From Bacteroidia bacterium (lineage in GTDB: Bacteria > Bacteroidota > Bacteroidia > B-17B0 > Aurantibacillaceae), in the NCBI GenBank assembly GCA_014378485.1, contig JACMNO010000092.1, positions 1 to 64,000 of the forward strand: DNA of 64,000 nt. Direction: 5' to 3'. Under the pieces are notes generated by a model. That model was given only the letters and a program-made list of their open reading frames with translations. It did not search any database and had not been told where the DNA came from. How positions within the stretch are numbered: the stretch's first letter is position 1; each line of letters begins with the position of its first letter. The position numbers were made by a program, and so were the translations under genes. Positions 45,281 to 55,323 of this stretch are shown piece after piece.

Positions 45281-45400
45281 TTTAACCGCAAACGGGCAAA
45301 GTAGGCACAAAGGTCACAGAGAATTTTTAGTAATAATTTATTTCTTCTTTGTGTTCTTCGCTTTTTTCTTCGCTTTTTTCTTCGCGTTTTTTGTGGTTAA
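45281..45400. repeat. Inverted-repeat element with tandem 12-mers
   Basis: TTTAACCGCAAACGGGCAAAG on the left is an imperfect inverted repeat of the right end CGCGTTTTTTGTGGTTAAG. The right half contains three tandem copies of CTTCGCTTTTTT (last one altered). This matches a class of short ACGCAAAG-type dispersed intergenic sequences common in Bacteroidota. It fills most of the gap between tadA and gltX. Confidence 0.55.
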
Positions 45401-45405
45401 GTTTT

Positions 45406-46923
45406 TTATAATTTACTTAAAGCTGTATTTAACCTTTCAATTACTTCTTCTTTTCCCAGCAAAGCTAACATGTCAAACAATTGAGCCCCGCCTGCAACCC
45501 CTGTAGTTAAAACACGAACCACCTGCATATCAATTTTTCCTAACTCGGGTTCAACAGATGCAAATAATTCATGAATAGAATCAATAGTCCATATATTTAA
45601 TGAAGCTAGTTTTTCTGTTAGTTTCGTATAAGTAGCTTTTGAATTCTCATTCCATTTTTTGGTCATTACCTTTTCGTCATAGCTGATTGGCGCCACAAAA
45701 AAGTAAGAACCCAGTTCGTAAAACTCAGTAATAAAATGTGCCTTCTCTTTGATCAACCTGCAAAATTCTTTTACAAAAGCTTTATCTTTTTTGATGCCTT
45801 TTTCCTCTAATAAAGGAGCAACAGAGTCTGCTAACTGTTCATCAGTTTGCATTCTTAAATATTGTTGGTTGAACCATTTTGTTTTTTCAGGGTCAAATTT
45901 GGCTCCTGATTTATTTACTCTTTCAAAAGAAAAATCTCTGATCAATTCTTCTTTGGTCATGATCTCACGGTTATCTCCCGGATTCCATCCCAACAAGGCT
46001 AACATGTTTATAAAAGCATCTGGAGTAAATCCTGATTCTCTGTATCCAACGTAACTTTCTCCGGTACGTTCATCATGCCAATTGATTGGGAACATTGGCA
46101 ATCCTGACTTGTCACGTTTTGATAATTTTCCGTTTCCATCGGGTTTTAGGATCAAAGGTAAATGTGCCAGTTGCGGCATGTCTGCTTCTAATCCAAGATA
46201 TCTGTAAATTAAAATATGCGAAGGCGCACTTGGCAGCCATTCTTCCCCACGCACCGCATGTGTAATTTTCATTTCAATATCATCAACAATATGCGCTAAA
46301 TGATAAGTTGGCATACCATCGGATTTTAATAATACTTTGTCATCTACCTGGCTCGAATTAACGGTTACCCAACCACGGATGATATCATGAAAGCGGATCT
46401 CTTCATTACGGGGAACTTTTAATCGAACCACATATGGCGAACCGCAATCTAATAATTTTTTCACTTCGTCCTCAGGTAATGTCAATGAGTTACGCATATT
46501 TTGACGTGTAATTGCATTGTACTGAGGAGCCACTACTTTTGCGGCTTCCAAACGCTTGCGCATTTCATCAAGTTCCTCCGAAGTATCAAAGGCAATATAT
46601 GCGTGACCTGATGCAATTAACTGATCAGAGTATTTTTTATAAATTCCCAATTCTTTTCTTTCACTCTGCCTATATGGGGCATAAGGGCCATCTCCAAAAC
46701 CAACACCTTCATTGGGCTCAATTCCACACCATTTTAAAGCATTGATAATGTATTCTTCTGCTCCGTTTACGTAACGTGTTTGGTCGGTATCTTCAATTCT
46801 TAATACAAAATCACCGCCATGTTTTTTGGCGTATAAATAACTAAATAAAGCTGTGCGTACACCACCCATGTGTAAACCACCGGTTGGACTTGGAGCGAAA
46901 CGTAATCGAACTCTTTTTTCCAT
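45406..46923 (-). CDS. gltX: Glutamyl-tRNA synthetase
   Basis: 505-aa class I aminoacyl-tRNA synthetase. The HIGH-like signature is FAPSPTGGLHMGGVRTALF and the KMSKS-like loop is GKLSKRDKSG. RIEDTDQTRYV is the conserved glutamate-binding region, and the C-terminal anticodon-binding domain ends RLNTALSKL. Length is normal. The protein could charge both tRNA-Glu and tRNA-Gln if GlnRS is absent, which cannot be judged here. Nothing recognisable precedes it except the 332-nt gap. Confidence 0.97.
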   Translation of the reverse strand: MEKRVRLRFAPSPTGGLHMGGVRTALFSYLYAKKHGGDFVLRIEDTDQTRYVNGAEEYIINALKWCGIEPNEGVGFGDGPYAPYRQSERKELGIYKKYSDQLIASGHAYIAFDTSEELDEMRKRLEAAKVVAPQYNAITRQNMRNSLTLPEDEVKKLLDCGSPYVVRLKVPRNEEIRFHDIIRGWVTVNSSQVDDKVLLKSDGMPTYHLAHIVDDIEMKITHAVRGEEWLPSAPSHILIYRYLGLEADMPQLAHLPLILKPDGNGKLSKRDKSGLPMFPINWHDERTGESYVGYRESGFTPDAFINMLALLGWNPGDNREIMTKEELIRDFSFERVNKSGAKFDPEKTKWFNQQYLRMQTDEQLADSVAPLLEEKGIKKDKAFVKEFCRLIKEKAHFITEFYELGSYFFVAPISYDEKVMTKKWNENSKATYTKLTEKLASLNIWTIDSIHELFASVEPELGKIDMQVVRVLTTGVAGGAQLFDMLALLGKEEVIERLNTALSKL

Positions 46924-47255
46924 AATTTTTATTAAAAGTTTTTAAAGATACACTTTTATAAGATTTTTAAATATGTTTTTTATTGGCATTATTTGTAAAT
47001 TGCCCTGACAAAACGATGCATCTTTACCTTATACTTTGTTTTAAAATTTAAAATATGAAAGCCAGCTCAAATTTTATTTTATATTTTAACTGCGTTCAAT
47101 GCATTGGCAAATTAAAAAAAGATTCGCTGCTGGCATCTCATACGTATAGAGCAACGCTTGACACATTCCTTATCAATCCCAACTGTATTAGATCATAGAA
47201 AGAAAATCTTGAGCAAGTAAATAATATAGATGTTATAGAATTTAAAATATAAATT
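46924..47255. other. 332-nt intergenic gap, no convincing gene
   Basis: This AT-rich gap lies between divergent gltX and the CHAD-like gene. It contains only a 47-codon plus-strand ORF (47055-47198, MKASSNFILYFNCVQCIGKL and onward), with no family features and no ribosome-binding evidence, so it is not called. A TATCTTTA near 46945 on the minus strand could be a -7 box for gltX. No hairpin or tRNA-like structure was seen. Confidence 0.5.
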
Positions 47256-48230
47256 ATGAAAACAAAAGAGATCAATCCGTTTTTATTTTACAGCGCGCAG
47301 CTACAGAAACTATTTGCTAAAGCAGCAAAGAAAGATAATCCGGCTATATGGCTGCATAAACATGGAGCAAGAACGCCACTGTTTATGCTTGAGTCATTAA
47401 CGCGCCTACATAATAAGGCTTTTGATGAAGCAATATTTGATAAATGGAATAGCAGGTTTAAAAAACTGGAAGACTTGTTAGGTGAGATTGATAAATATGA
47501 TGAGATGGAGAAGGAATTTAAAGCAAATAAAATAATTTCTCCGGAAGTTGTAAAATATTTCAGTGTCAATGTTGCCAAGCATGCCGAAAAATTTAATCAG
47601 CGTTTGCGCGAAAAAGATTGGCTAAATAATAAATTAGAATCTTTTGATAGTAAATTAAATGAATTCACTGTTGAGTATAATCAGGAATATATTGATGAAT
47701 TACAGTTTTCAATCGTTGATGAAATTGATGCGATATTAAATTTCGTTTTAAAATATGATTACAAGTTCACTAAATTAGAGGAACACATCCATGAAGTACG
47801 CCGCAAATTGCGTTGGTTAAGTATTTATGCCCAATCGCTTCAGGGACTCATACAACTAAAAAAAACATCTAAAAAACAAAAGACTCATATTAATTATTTC
47901 ACAAAGGAAGTATTAAAGTCTTCTTTCAATAAATTGCCGGCGAAACCAAATAATACCGCTATTATTGAATATGACGAAGATTCTTTTTATGCGTTGAGCT
48001 GGTTGATCGAAGAATTGGGAATATTAAAAGATGAGGGTTTAAAAGTTCACGAGTTAAAGGATGCTCTTTTTATATCAGAAAAGTTAACAGAAGATCAGGC
48101 CAATGATAAAGCCATTACTATATTGGGATTTAAAAAAACGATAGAATCGGATATTTTAAAACAAGCATCAGAGATCATTAAAACTGCGATATCAAAAGAT
48201 AAAATTTTAGATAAATTAGTTATCGGATAA
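47256..48230 (+). CDS. CHAD-like all-helical protein
   Basis: 324-aa soluble, helical, charged protein without signal peptide. The segment HIHEVRRKLRWLSIYAQSLQ around residue 180 has the H-x-x-R-x-x-x-R spacing typical of CHAD domains, which bind polyphosphate with conserved histidines and basic residues, and an earlier helix has HKHGARTPLFML. The match is partial, so the assignment is tentative. It is convergent with the PorU-like gene, whose 3' end overlaps its own by 11 nt. No functional link to that operon is implied. Confidence 0.5.
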   Translation: MKTKEINPFLFYSAQLQKLFAKAAKKDNPAIWLHKHGARTPLFMLESLTRLHNKAFDEAIFDKWNSRFKKLEDLLGEIDKYDEMEKEFKANKIISPEVVKYFSVNVAKHAEKFNQRLREKDWLNNKLESFDSKLNEFTVEYNQEYIDELQFSIVDEIDAILNFVLKYDYKFTKLEEHIHEVRRKLRWLSIYAQSLQGLIQLKKTSKKQKTHINYFTKEVLKSSFNKLPAKPNNTAIIEYDEDSFYALSWLIEELGILKDEGLKVHELKDALFISEKLTEDQANDKAITILGFKKTIESDILKQASEIIKTAISKDKILDKLVIG

Positions 48231-51200
48231 TAACCATTTTCCCAATTCCTTTTTTAAAGAAAGAGTCCGCATCCGTTTGTTTTTTTTCAATGGCAGAACC
48301 GTTATGCCTGGTTATTACTTTATAAAGGTAAACACCATTTGCCAGTTTGTCACCGAATTCATCTTTTCCGTCCCAGGTATATTCAGTAATGTTTCGACCA
48401 ATGTGTAAATTACCTAACTCCTGTTTGGTAATCTCTTTTACCACTTTTCCGGTAATTGTCATGATCTGGATGGTGAACATATCAGGGATTTCATTACCGG
48501 TTAATGTAAATACAAAACGGGTAGATGTACTAAAAGGATTCGGATAATTTAATACCTCTGTCACCGTCTGTTTATTAATGATCTCAAACAGGATGTTATA
48601 ATCTACTGAACCGGACACATTGCTACTCCTGTCGTTAGCCTGAACAATAAGTTTGTATTTGCCGTCTTCGGCAAATTCTGGTCTCCATTCAATTTTGCAT
48701 GAATTATTAGGTAACTGTGCCTTCGTGAATTCAAGATCTTTTACAAAGTATAGTCTTTTTTCAGTTGATTGATTTGGATATTTTATAAAGACCTTGAAAT
48801 CGGACGTATCATCCAATGCAAGGAATTTATTCTCATCTTTTAATGAAACAAGCACATGAGGTTTTGATGAAATAATATCTCCGTTTAAGATATGAGTGCC
48901 GTCAAATGTTACATCCAAAAGTGGATTAACATTATCTTTACTAACATTGAATCCGAGCCGCGCCACATTATTAAAATGATATTGTTCTAACTGATGTTTC
49001 GCATTGGCTTCAGGGTTCACATCGACCCACAAATAATTGAAACCCGGATAATCAAAACTGTTAAATTGAATGGTATCAATGATCACCTGGTTAGGGATAA
49101 AAGGTTTTGCTTTTAATTTTTGCGGTAGAGGGTGAGTAATTTTATTTGCATCTTCAATCCAATAGGTTACCAATAAGCTATCTGTGAATGAAATTTCTCC
49201 GATATTTTTAATGGGAAGATGAACGATTAAATTTGCCCCTTCTTGTAATGCCTGCAATGTGGCATTAGATGTAAAACCCTGTTGCGGATTAATAGCGCAT
49301 TCAGGAACAGGATCATAATATATTTGCCATCTTTTAAGTTGAGGCGCAGTATTAATTGAATTATTTTTCATAAAGGCAATCAACTTTATTTTTGGGTATA
49401 CCGAGGCATCTACATAATTATATAAATCCAAAACATCAAAATTATTTTTGTAGAAAATAGTAGGTACTGTATCCACTAAACCATTAGCTTTTATCCGTAC
49501 TATTTTTAAAGCTACGCTGTCGGTTGACAGTTGTGATGTATATTTCCAATGTAAGCTATTCCAATTGATGGCAGGACCAATAATTTCTGATTCTATAAAA
49601 CCCTTATCCCACTTAGTCCGGATGGTATCTTTCAGTACAATTTTTGAAGATGGTGAAAATCCAATCACTTCCTGCCCGCACCCTAAACAAGGAATACTGC
49701 GTTTTCTTCCGAAAATAATCATCGGTAATGAATCGCCCGCATTGCTTAAACTATAACCTCCAAAACTTTGAAATGCCTGCACTAAACCAGGAGTGGAAGG
49801 AAATGTGCTGGAATGATGTGCATTACTGCTGTATGCTAATATGTAATCATTTAACGGAACACCATTTAAAAAGTCCTTTAAATGAGTTTTCCATAGTGGA
49901 TCATTTCCGCAATTGGTTGAAGGTCCAAAATCAAAAGAAGCTCTATACTCATTAGGAAATGCTAGGCAATTATAGTTCGGGGTAAAACCGCCGTTAGGTG
50001 TAATAAAAGACTTCAAAGGTTCTGCGGAAATAGAATCAAGTACAGCAATACTCCAGCCATCGCTTGTATTAAAATTGTAGTTAGATTCGATGGTTGTATT
50101 TAAAGTGTATCGGATGCCATATAAGTCGCTCCCGTTTTTATATTCATTATTACATTGAAGACTAACAATATTATTAAAAAATTCAAACGTGCGCTGAGGT
50201 TTTTTATAATTGATAAACTGGTAGCGGTCATTCTTGAATTGATGGAAATGTGCCTGCGCCCATCCATTTTTTCCTGGAATTTTTTGAAAGGAACTCTCTC
50301 TCCATTGCAAACGGTCTGTAATTAAAACCGAATCTTTTTTTACTCTCCAGAAATATACAGTGCTATCAGGCCCAGGTAAATTTACGGTCCATTCAATAAC
50401 ACCGCCAATACTATTAATGGTTGTAGTGTTAATTGGATTTAAAAAAGTATCGTTCGTGTCAAGTTGCATAATATAATTGGCAGTGGTAGCAAACGGATCA
50501 GCGGTAGATGCTTTTAAAGTTATCTGCGCAGTATTTGGCACGATAGCATATTTGTATGGGAAAACCGGGATCACATCACCACCCGAAATAAATAGGTCAA
50601 CAGTGCCCGTGGTTGAATTATTGTTTTCTGCCAGTTCACTAATTTCATTATAGTAATCAATGGTAACTTTAAAATGATTTAATCCTACGCTATTTTCAAG
50701 ATCTTTAAAAATAAAAAACCTGAGTATATCTGTGTTGAAAGGAGCCTTTATTTTTTTGTAATAGGTTATTGAATCACCGTTAGGAAAATAACGTTCTACT
50801 TTAACTACAAAAGTATCCCGAATTGCCTTACCATTATTTTTTATCCGAATGTTGATGGCAATAGAATCGATAGATTTAAAAGCATCCAGAGAAACATATT
50901 CATTTTTCACAACATAATCGGGTTTTGCAAAGGCATTTAATCTCACAGATGGATCTCCTTCTAGTGTCATTTCCAGGTTAGTAATTTCCTGCGTCTGATT
51001 AGAAAAAGTGGTTGTTTTGTAGGATGCGTTTTTTACAGCATCACCGATTCCTTTATAATAAGTTTCGTAACCAAGAGATTTGTACATTACTTCTGTATAA
51101 TATCGCAAAGTATTGACAAGTCCGGATGAAGAAGAGGCAACAAAACCAATACTTCCTTTGTTAGGAATGAGGGTAAACACTTCGCTGGTACTATTGGATT

Positions 51201-53253
51201 CGGGAAGATGGATGTCTCCCGAATAACAGGAGTTAGCAATAAATAGAGGATATTTATCAGTATTACTATATGCATTTGGATCATCAATTGCCTGGTCAAA
51301 ACCGGTAACTGAGCCATGGCCAAAAAAAGTAATTAAAGACGCGCCCTTGTTGATCAGGTAAGTAACTGAATCGCTCACATTAATTTGAATCGGCGCAGTG
51401 CTGGTCTTTCCAAAACTATGTATACGTGCGCCAAACAAAGTGTCTTTGATAATATTTCCAAAGGATGCTAAATAAGATTTAAAAGCAACCTGCTGAGACA
51501 GCCCTGATCCGCCACTAAAATGTAAAACATTTTTACGCCAGTCATCCGGTGGCGATTGTTTAAGGCCTGACTCATGGGATATAACCTTCCCTAAATAATT
51601 TCTTACCTCGAGGTCTGTTTTTCCGGAGATTCTTCCAATCGGAATAAATGGCGTAGAAGAATTTGAATTCTTGATACCTGCCGTTAGTAAATTGTCTGAA
51701 GAAGGGTTTCCCATTGTTGGAATGAAACACATATTCCAGTTGGCTAAATTGTCCCTCACCATTGCGTTCCTGATTGATTTACCAATTAACAGTAAATATT
51801 TAGGTGTGACTGGAAGTGTATCACTCAAAAAACGACAAAAGTTTTTAATGGCTAATGGGTTTTTAATATTTCCATAAGCAAACTGATCATATAAATCATC
51901 TATATCTGCCATGATCACATGGTTGGAACCACCTGCAGAACTTTGCCTGTATTGCATATATTCATTTGCGGAAATCTGTAAGTTTTTATGTTTAATAATA
52001 AGAAAGGCAGAGTCCGGGTTCGTAGTAAAATAGTTGACAAAAAAACCTGTTTGGTTAACGGGTGTGAGTGTTGTAATGTTATTAACGTTATTGCTCGTCG
52101 TTAAAAAACACTCTTTTTCAGTTGCTGAATTTGGTATCAATGCTTTAACATTGTTTCCGGATACAACTGTAGTAATATATTTATGATTGCTAAGGTCATA
52201 CAATAAAACCTGCGAAGAACCAACATTAACATTCTGTATATCTAAATAGGTTTTTGATCCTGTGCTATTTGGTAAAAACAGTTTTTGTTCAGAAGTGTTT
52301 AAAAAATCCGGAATCTGCGGATATTTTAAGGTGATGTAATGAACATTTGTGCTGTTGTTGTAAACCAGCTGAGGATCACTATAACTACTCACTATAAGAT
52401 GCGATGAATTCTGGAGCTTATCTGAAGTAATTTGTTTTTCAGAAAAAATCTGGGTAACCCCATAAAAAGTATTGTCATGAATGTTTACGTAATTTCCGTT
52501 ATTATCAAAATAATCCATTTTAATATGGTGATCAAATGATACTCCCGAAACATAATCAGCAGTGGAGGTTCCTGAATACTGTGTTTTAATGTATACTGGT
52601 AAAGAAGCGGAGGAATACACATTTAAATTTCCGAAATTAGTTTGCACACTAAGCCCTTTGGTTATTCCTATGCCATAACCTTCGCCAATCACATATCTTG
52701 GATCATAAAGTACGCTGTTTACAAATTCACCTAATGAATAAGTTGAGTTGTAAGCTTTAATTATTTCAGTATAATAATGAGTCGCTGGTGTATAACCTGA
52801 AAAATTAATATCTGTTTCATAAATCACCCGATTATTATTGATAGAAGTGTTCCAGGTTAAAAATACAGCATTCGTATCATTAAATAAGGCAACATATGGA
52901 TTCGGCAGTCTTGGAACGTTATAATAGGCTAGAGAATCGAATACCCCATCATTTTTATTTGCAAAAAACTCAATATAATCGCCTGGGTTAAATACATCAT
53001 CTGCTTCGCCTACTAAATTAATGTATTGCTCTTCTCCTTTCATAAAAACCTGAAGGTTTTTCGGGTTGATGGAACCTAAAGGAATTCCGGCATTAATAAG
53101 AGATGTATAATTGATTCGGTATAACCCGGTTTTTGAAATGTTGATCCGATAATATTTTTGAGAATAATTTATCCATTCGTTTCCATACTTTTGAGCTTCT
53201 GCAAGAGTTGCAATAAAAACAAAAAAACATAAAATGTATAAACGTTTTATCAT
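48220..53253 (-). CDS. PorU-like T9SS C25-family sortase (PorU2-like)
   Basis: 1,677-aa exported protease resembling T9SS PorU, which cleaves C-terminal sorting domains and attaches cargo to the surface lipopolysaccharide. Signal peptide 1-20 (LAEAQ); N-terminal beta-rich region; peptidase C25 caspase-like domain about 430-790 with catalytic H646 (ITFFGHGSVTGFDQ) and C676 (FIANSCYSGDIH); then several Ig-like and propeller-like modules. The C-terminus has NYPNPFSTSTRFVFTLTG and NGVYLYKVITRHNG, a CHU_C/FlgD-like domain. It is longer than canonical PorU (about 1,100-1,300 aa) and fits the PorU2 type I recall from Bacteroidota. It overlaps porV by 4 nt. Confidence 0.83.
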   Translation of the reverse strand: MIKRLYILCFFVFIATLAEAQKYGNEWINYSQKYYRINISKTGLYRINYTSLINAGIPLGSINPKNLQVFMKGEEQYINLVGEADDVFNPGDYIEFFANKNDGVFDSLAYYNVPRLPNPYVALFNDTNAVFLTWNTSINNNRVIYETDINFSGYTPATHYYTEIIKAYNSTYSLGEFVNSVLYDPRYVIGEGYGIGITKGLSVQTNFGNLNVYSSASLPVYIKTQYSGTSTADYVSGVSFDHHIKMDYFDNNGNYVNIHDNTFYGVTQIFSEKQITSDKLQNSSHLIVSSYSDPQLVYNNSTNVHYITLKYPQIPDFLNTSEQKLFLPNSTGSKTYLDIQNVNVGSSQVLLYDLSNHKYITTVVSGNNVKALIPNSATEKECFLTTSNNVNNITTLTPVNQTGFFVNYFTTNPDSAFLIIKHKNLQISANEYMQYRQSSAGGSNHVIMADIDDLYDQFAYGNIKNPLAIKNFCRFLSDTLPVTPKYLLLIGKSIRNAMVRDNLANWNMCFIPTMGNPSSDNLLTAGIKNSNSSTPFIPIGRISGKTDLEVRNYLGKVISHESGLKQSPPDDWRKNVLHFSGGSGLSQQVAFKSYLASFGNIIKDTLFGARIHSFGKTSTAPIQINVSDSVTYLINKGASLITFFGHGSVTGFDQAIDDPNAYSNTDKYPLFIANSCYSGDIHLPESNSTSEVFTLIPNKGSIGFVASSSSGLVNTLRYYTEVMYKSLGYETYYKGIGDAVKNASYKTTTFSNQTQEITNLEMTLEGDPSVRLNAFAKPDYVVKNEYVSLDAFKSIDSIAINIRIKNNGKAIRDTFVVKVERYFPNGDSITYYKKIKAPFNTDILRFFIFKDLENSVGLNHFKVTIDYYNEISELAENNNSTTGTVDLFISGGDVIPVFPYKYAIVPNTAQITLKASTADPFATTANYIMQLDTNDTFLNPINTTTINSIGGVIEWTVNLPGPDSTVYFWRVKKDSVLITDRLQWRESSFQKIPGKNGWAQAHFHQFKNDRYQFINYKKPQRTFEFFNNIVSLQCNNEYKNGSDLYGIRYTLNTTIESNYNFNTSDGWSIAVLDSISAEPLKSFITPNGGFTPNYNCLAFPNEYRASFDFGPSTNCGNDPLWKTHLKDFLNGVPLNDYILAYSSNAHHSSTFPSTPGLVQAFQSFGGYSLSNAGDSLPMIIFGRKRSIPCLGCGQEVIGFSPSSKIVLKDTIRTKWDKGFIESEIIGPAINWNSLHWKYTSQLSTDSVALKIVRIKANGLVDTVPTIFYKNNFDVLDLYNYVDASVYPKIKLIAFMKNNSINTAPQLKRWQIYYDPVPECAINPQQGFTSNATLQALQEGANLIVHLPIKNIGEISFTDSLLVTYWIEDANKITHPLPQKLKAKPFIPNQVIIDTIQFNSFDYPGFNYLWVDVNPEANAKHQLEQYHFNNVARLGFNVSKDNVNPLLDVTFDGTHILNGDIISSKPHVLVSLKDENKFLALDDTSDFKVFIKYPNQSTEKRLYFVKDLEFTKAQLPNNSCKIEWRPEFAEDGKYKLIVQANDRSSNVSGSVDYNILFEIINKQTVTEVLNYPNPFSTSTRFVFTLTGNEIPDMFTIQIMTITGKVVKEITKQELGNLHIGRNITEYTWDGKDEFGDKLANGVYLYKVITRHNGSAIEKKQTDADSFFKKGIGKMVIIR

Positions 53254-54341
53254 TTAACTATTTTTTTATTGATATCAATTTTAACCGTGAAAATGTGAGA
53301 ATATAAAGAGGTTGCCACATTACCAATATTAGTCATGGCATAATCCAATCCAAAAATTTTGTATTTTATGCCAACGCCAATATTAGGTTGAACAGTGGTT
53401 ACATCAGTTCCAGTGACATTTTTAGCTTTTTGAATATTGCCAATACCGCCACGTAAAAAAACAAATTTTTTATAGCCAAGTTCTAATCCCAATGCCGGTT
53501 CCATACTCCATGCTTTTGTTTTAATTACGGTGTTACGCTTTCCATCAAATGTATTGATGAAATTTAATTCTCCGCCAATGGATATTTTATCATCCCACAC
53601 ATTCCAGGTACGTGTTATACCTAGAATAAGTTTTGGAACTGTTACTTCTATTGAATTAGCAGGAATTTCATTTCCCGTAACAGCAAAAGTTTGTTTCACA
53701 TCATCTGATAAGTTATAGGTCCATGCATTAAAAGTTCCTGTCACATCTCTTGCCATAGCGGCAAAACGCCAGTTTTTATAGTCATACATGGCACCGGCAT
53801 CTAAACCAAAGCCCCAGGCTCCTGCAAAATCACCTAATTTACGCCGTATGATCTTTGCATTGGCCCCAATTTTAAGCCCTTTTATTTTTGTCATGTTTCG
53901 GGCGTATGATAATAATACAGCCGCATCAACAGCATTAAATGATTTAATTCTGGAATAATCCACGTTTCCGTTTGCATCAATTAATTCAGTTGTATTTGGA
54001 ATATTGTCTACTCCAAAACGAATAAAGCTTAGGCCTACCACACTATTACTGTCTAGGCGTTTTGAGGCCCCGATAAAATCATATTTTGCAATACCTGCAA
54101 AATATTCTGCATGCATTAAGCCAACCTGTAAATTGCTTTGCTGAAGATTTAAACCTGCCGGGTTCCAATAACCAGCTGTTACATCATTTACAGAAGCCAC
54201 ATTGGCATTTGCCATAGATAATGCCCTGGCTCCAACACCAACACTTAAAAACTCATTACTGTATTTTGCTATTTGCGCATTAATAATAGTGCCCGGTAAA
54301 AGGCACAAAAAAAACAGGGTTTTATTTGAAAGTATCCGCAT
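53250..54341 (-). CDS. PorV-like T9SS outer-membrane protein (PorV2-like)
   Basis: 363-aa outer-membrane beta-barrel protein. Signal peptide ends TIINAQ; FLSVGVGARALSMANANVAS and TAGYWNPAGLNLQQSNLQVG are the conserved features of the PorV/PorQ (FadL-like) family, in which PorV shuttles cargo from the translocon to PorU. Its stop overlaps the downstream PorU-like gene by 4 nt, matching the porV-porU order of known T9SS loci. It is preceded by the SGNH-like gene with a 28-nt gap, so it likely belongs to a four-gene operon. Confidence 0.88.
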   Translation of the reverse strand: MRILSNKTLFFLCLLPGTIINAQIAKYSNEFLSVGVGARALSMANANVASVNDVTAGYWNPAGLNLQQSNLQVGLMHAEYFAGIAKYDFIGASKRLDSNSVVGLSFIRFGVDNIPNTTELIDANGNVDYSRIKSFNAVDAAVLLSYARNMTKIKGLKIGANAKIIRRKLGDFAGAWGFGLDAGAMYDYKNWRFAAMARDVTGTFNAWTYNLSDDVKQTFAVTGNEIPANSIEVTVPKLILGITRTWNVWDDKISIGGELNFINTFDGKRNTVIKTKAWSMEPALGLELGYKKFVFLRGGIGNIQKAKNVTGTDVTTVQPNIGVGIKYKIFGLDYAMTNIGNVATSLYSHIFTVKIDINKKIVK

Positions 54342-54369
54342 AAATAAATTACGATTAAATTTAAGACAA

Positions 54370-55323
54370 TTATTTGTTAAATAACGGATTTATACCATAA
54401 ATATTATTAAAAGCCAAAGAAATACTTTTACTGAAAACACCGGCCCCTTCGTGGTTCAAATGTAAAAAATCTGCGTAAAACATAGGATTTCTGTAATCAA
54501 GAGAGTCGGTGTAATCCAGATAAGAAATATGATGAATAGAGGCTATATTTTTTAATTGAGTTACAAGCGCTGTTTTATTCAACACATTTTTTTCTCCTCC
54601 TCCATATACCGGGGATGTCACAAAGGTTAAGCGGATATTATTTTCTTTTGTAAAAAGAATAAGAGAATCAATATATTTCCTGTTTTTATTACTGATGAAG
54701 GAGTATTTGGGTTGTAGTGAATCTGAATTATTGAATTTACTTGTAATACTTGTTTGAAAACCTTTGTACATCAATGTGTCATATTTTCCGGGGATATCAA
54801 ACCAACCATGCAGGGAAGCGCTTAAATATTCTACCTGGGTATAGGGTAACGAATGCAAGGGATTATAATAAAACGAATTAAAGCGGTTATCCATTTTTTG
54901 TAATTCCATTCTTAGGTTTTTATTATTGAGATAAGGGAAATACCGTGGAAAGTCATTGATCCGGTCTGTGTCATTTTGCAGGGAGAAATAATCAATATTA
55001 AAAATAATGAATTTTGGTTTTTGATGTTGAGTGCAATATGTTTTTAGTAAGGCTAAACTGATCTTTGGAGATGCTCCGCTGATTCCCAGATTGTAGCTGC
55101 TTAGGCCGGTAATACTATCAAAGACCTTTGGATTATAATGCATTTCCGCTCTGGATGAACCTAAAAACAAAACATCATAGGTATTACCTTGTTTTAAAAA
55201 TAATTCATTGTACTTATTATAAATTCCTGATTGATTTTTTCTGATCCCCATATATAAGACCAGCCTGTAAACAAAGAGTAAACAAAGAAAAATAAAAGTA
55301 TATGTGATTATTTTTTTGATCAA
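54370..55323 (-). CDS. SGNH-hydrolase-like protein, partner of the MBOAT acyltransferase
   Basis: 317-aa protein with an N-terminal membrane anchor (ITYTFIFLCLLFVYRLVLYMG) and an extracytoplasmic SGNH-like domain. FLGSSRAEMHYNPKVFD has the serine of block I, and YADFLHLNHEGAGVF the D-x-x-H of block V, so the catalytic triad could be complete. Such proteins (AlgJ/AlgX/DltD-like) accept acyl groups from MBOAT membrane proteins and place them on glycans. Its ATG overlaps the MBOAT stop by 4 nt. The acceptor is unknown. Confidence 0.78.
   Translation of the reverse strand: MIKKIITYTFIFLCLLFVYRLVLYMGIRKNQSGIYNKYNELFLKQGNTYDVLFLGSSRAEMHYNPKVFDSITGLSSYNLGISGASPKISLALLKTYCTQHQKPKFIIFNIDYFSLQNDTDRINDFPRYFPYLNNKNLRMELQKMDNRFNSFYYNPLHSLPYTQVEYLSASLHGWFDIPGKYDTLMYKGFQTSITSKFNNSDSLQPKYSFISNKNRKYIDSLILFTKENNIRLTFVTSPVYGGGEKNVLNKTALVTQLKNIASIHHISYLDYTDSLDYRNPMFYADFLHLNHEGAGVFSKSISLAFNNIYGINPLFNK

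Noticed and set aside
45361-45391. Tandem 12-mers as a CRISPR or microsatellite array
   Set aside because: Only three short units without spacers; better explained as part of the inverted-repeat element.
47055-47198. 47-codon plus-strand ORF in the gap before the CHAD-like gene
   Set aside because: No family features, no coupling to neighbours and no promoter-like sequence, so coding is not supported.
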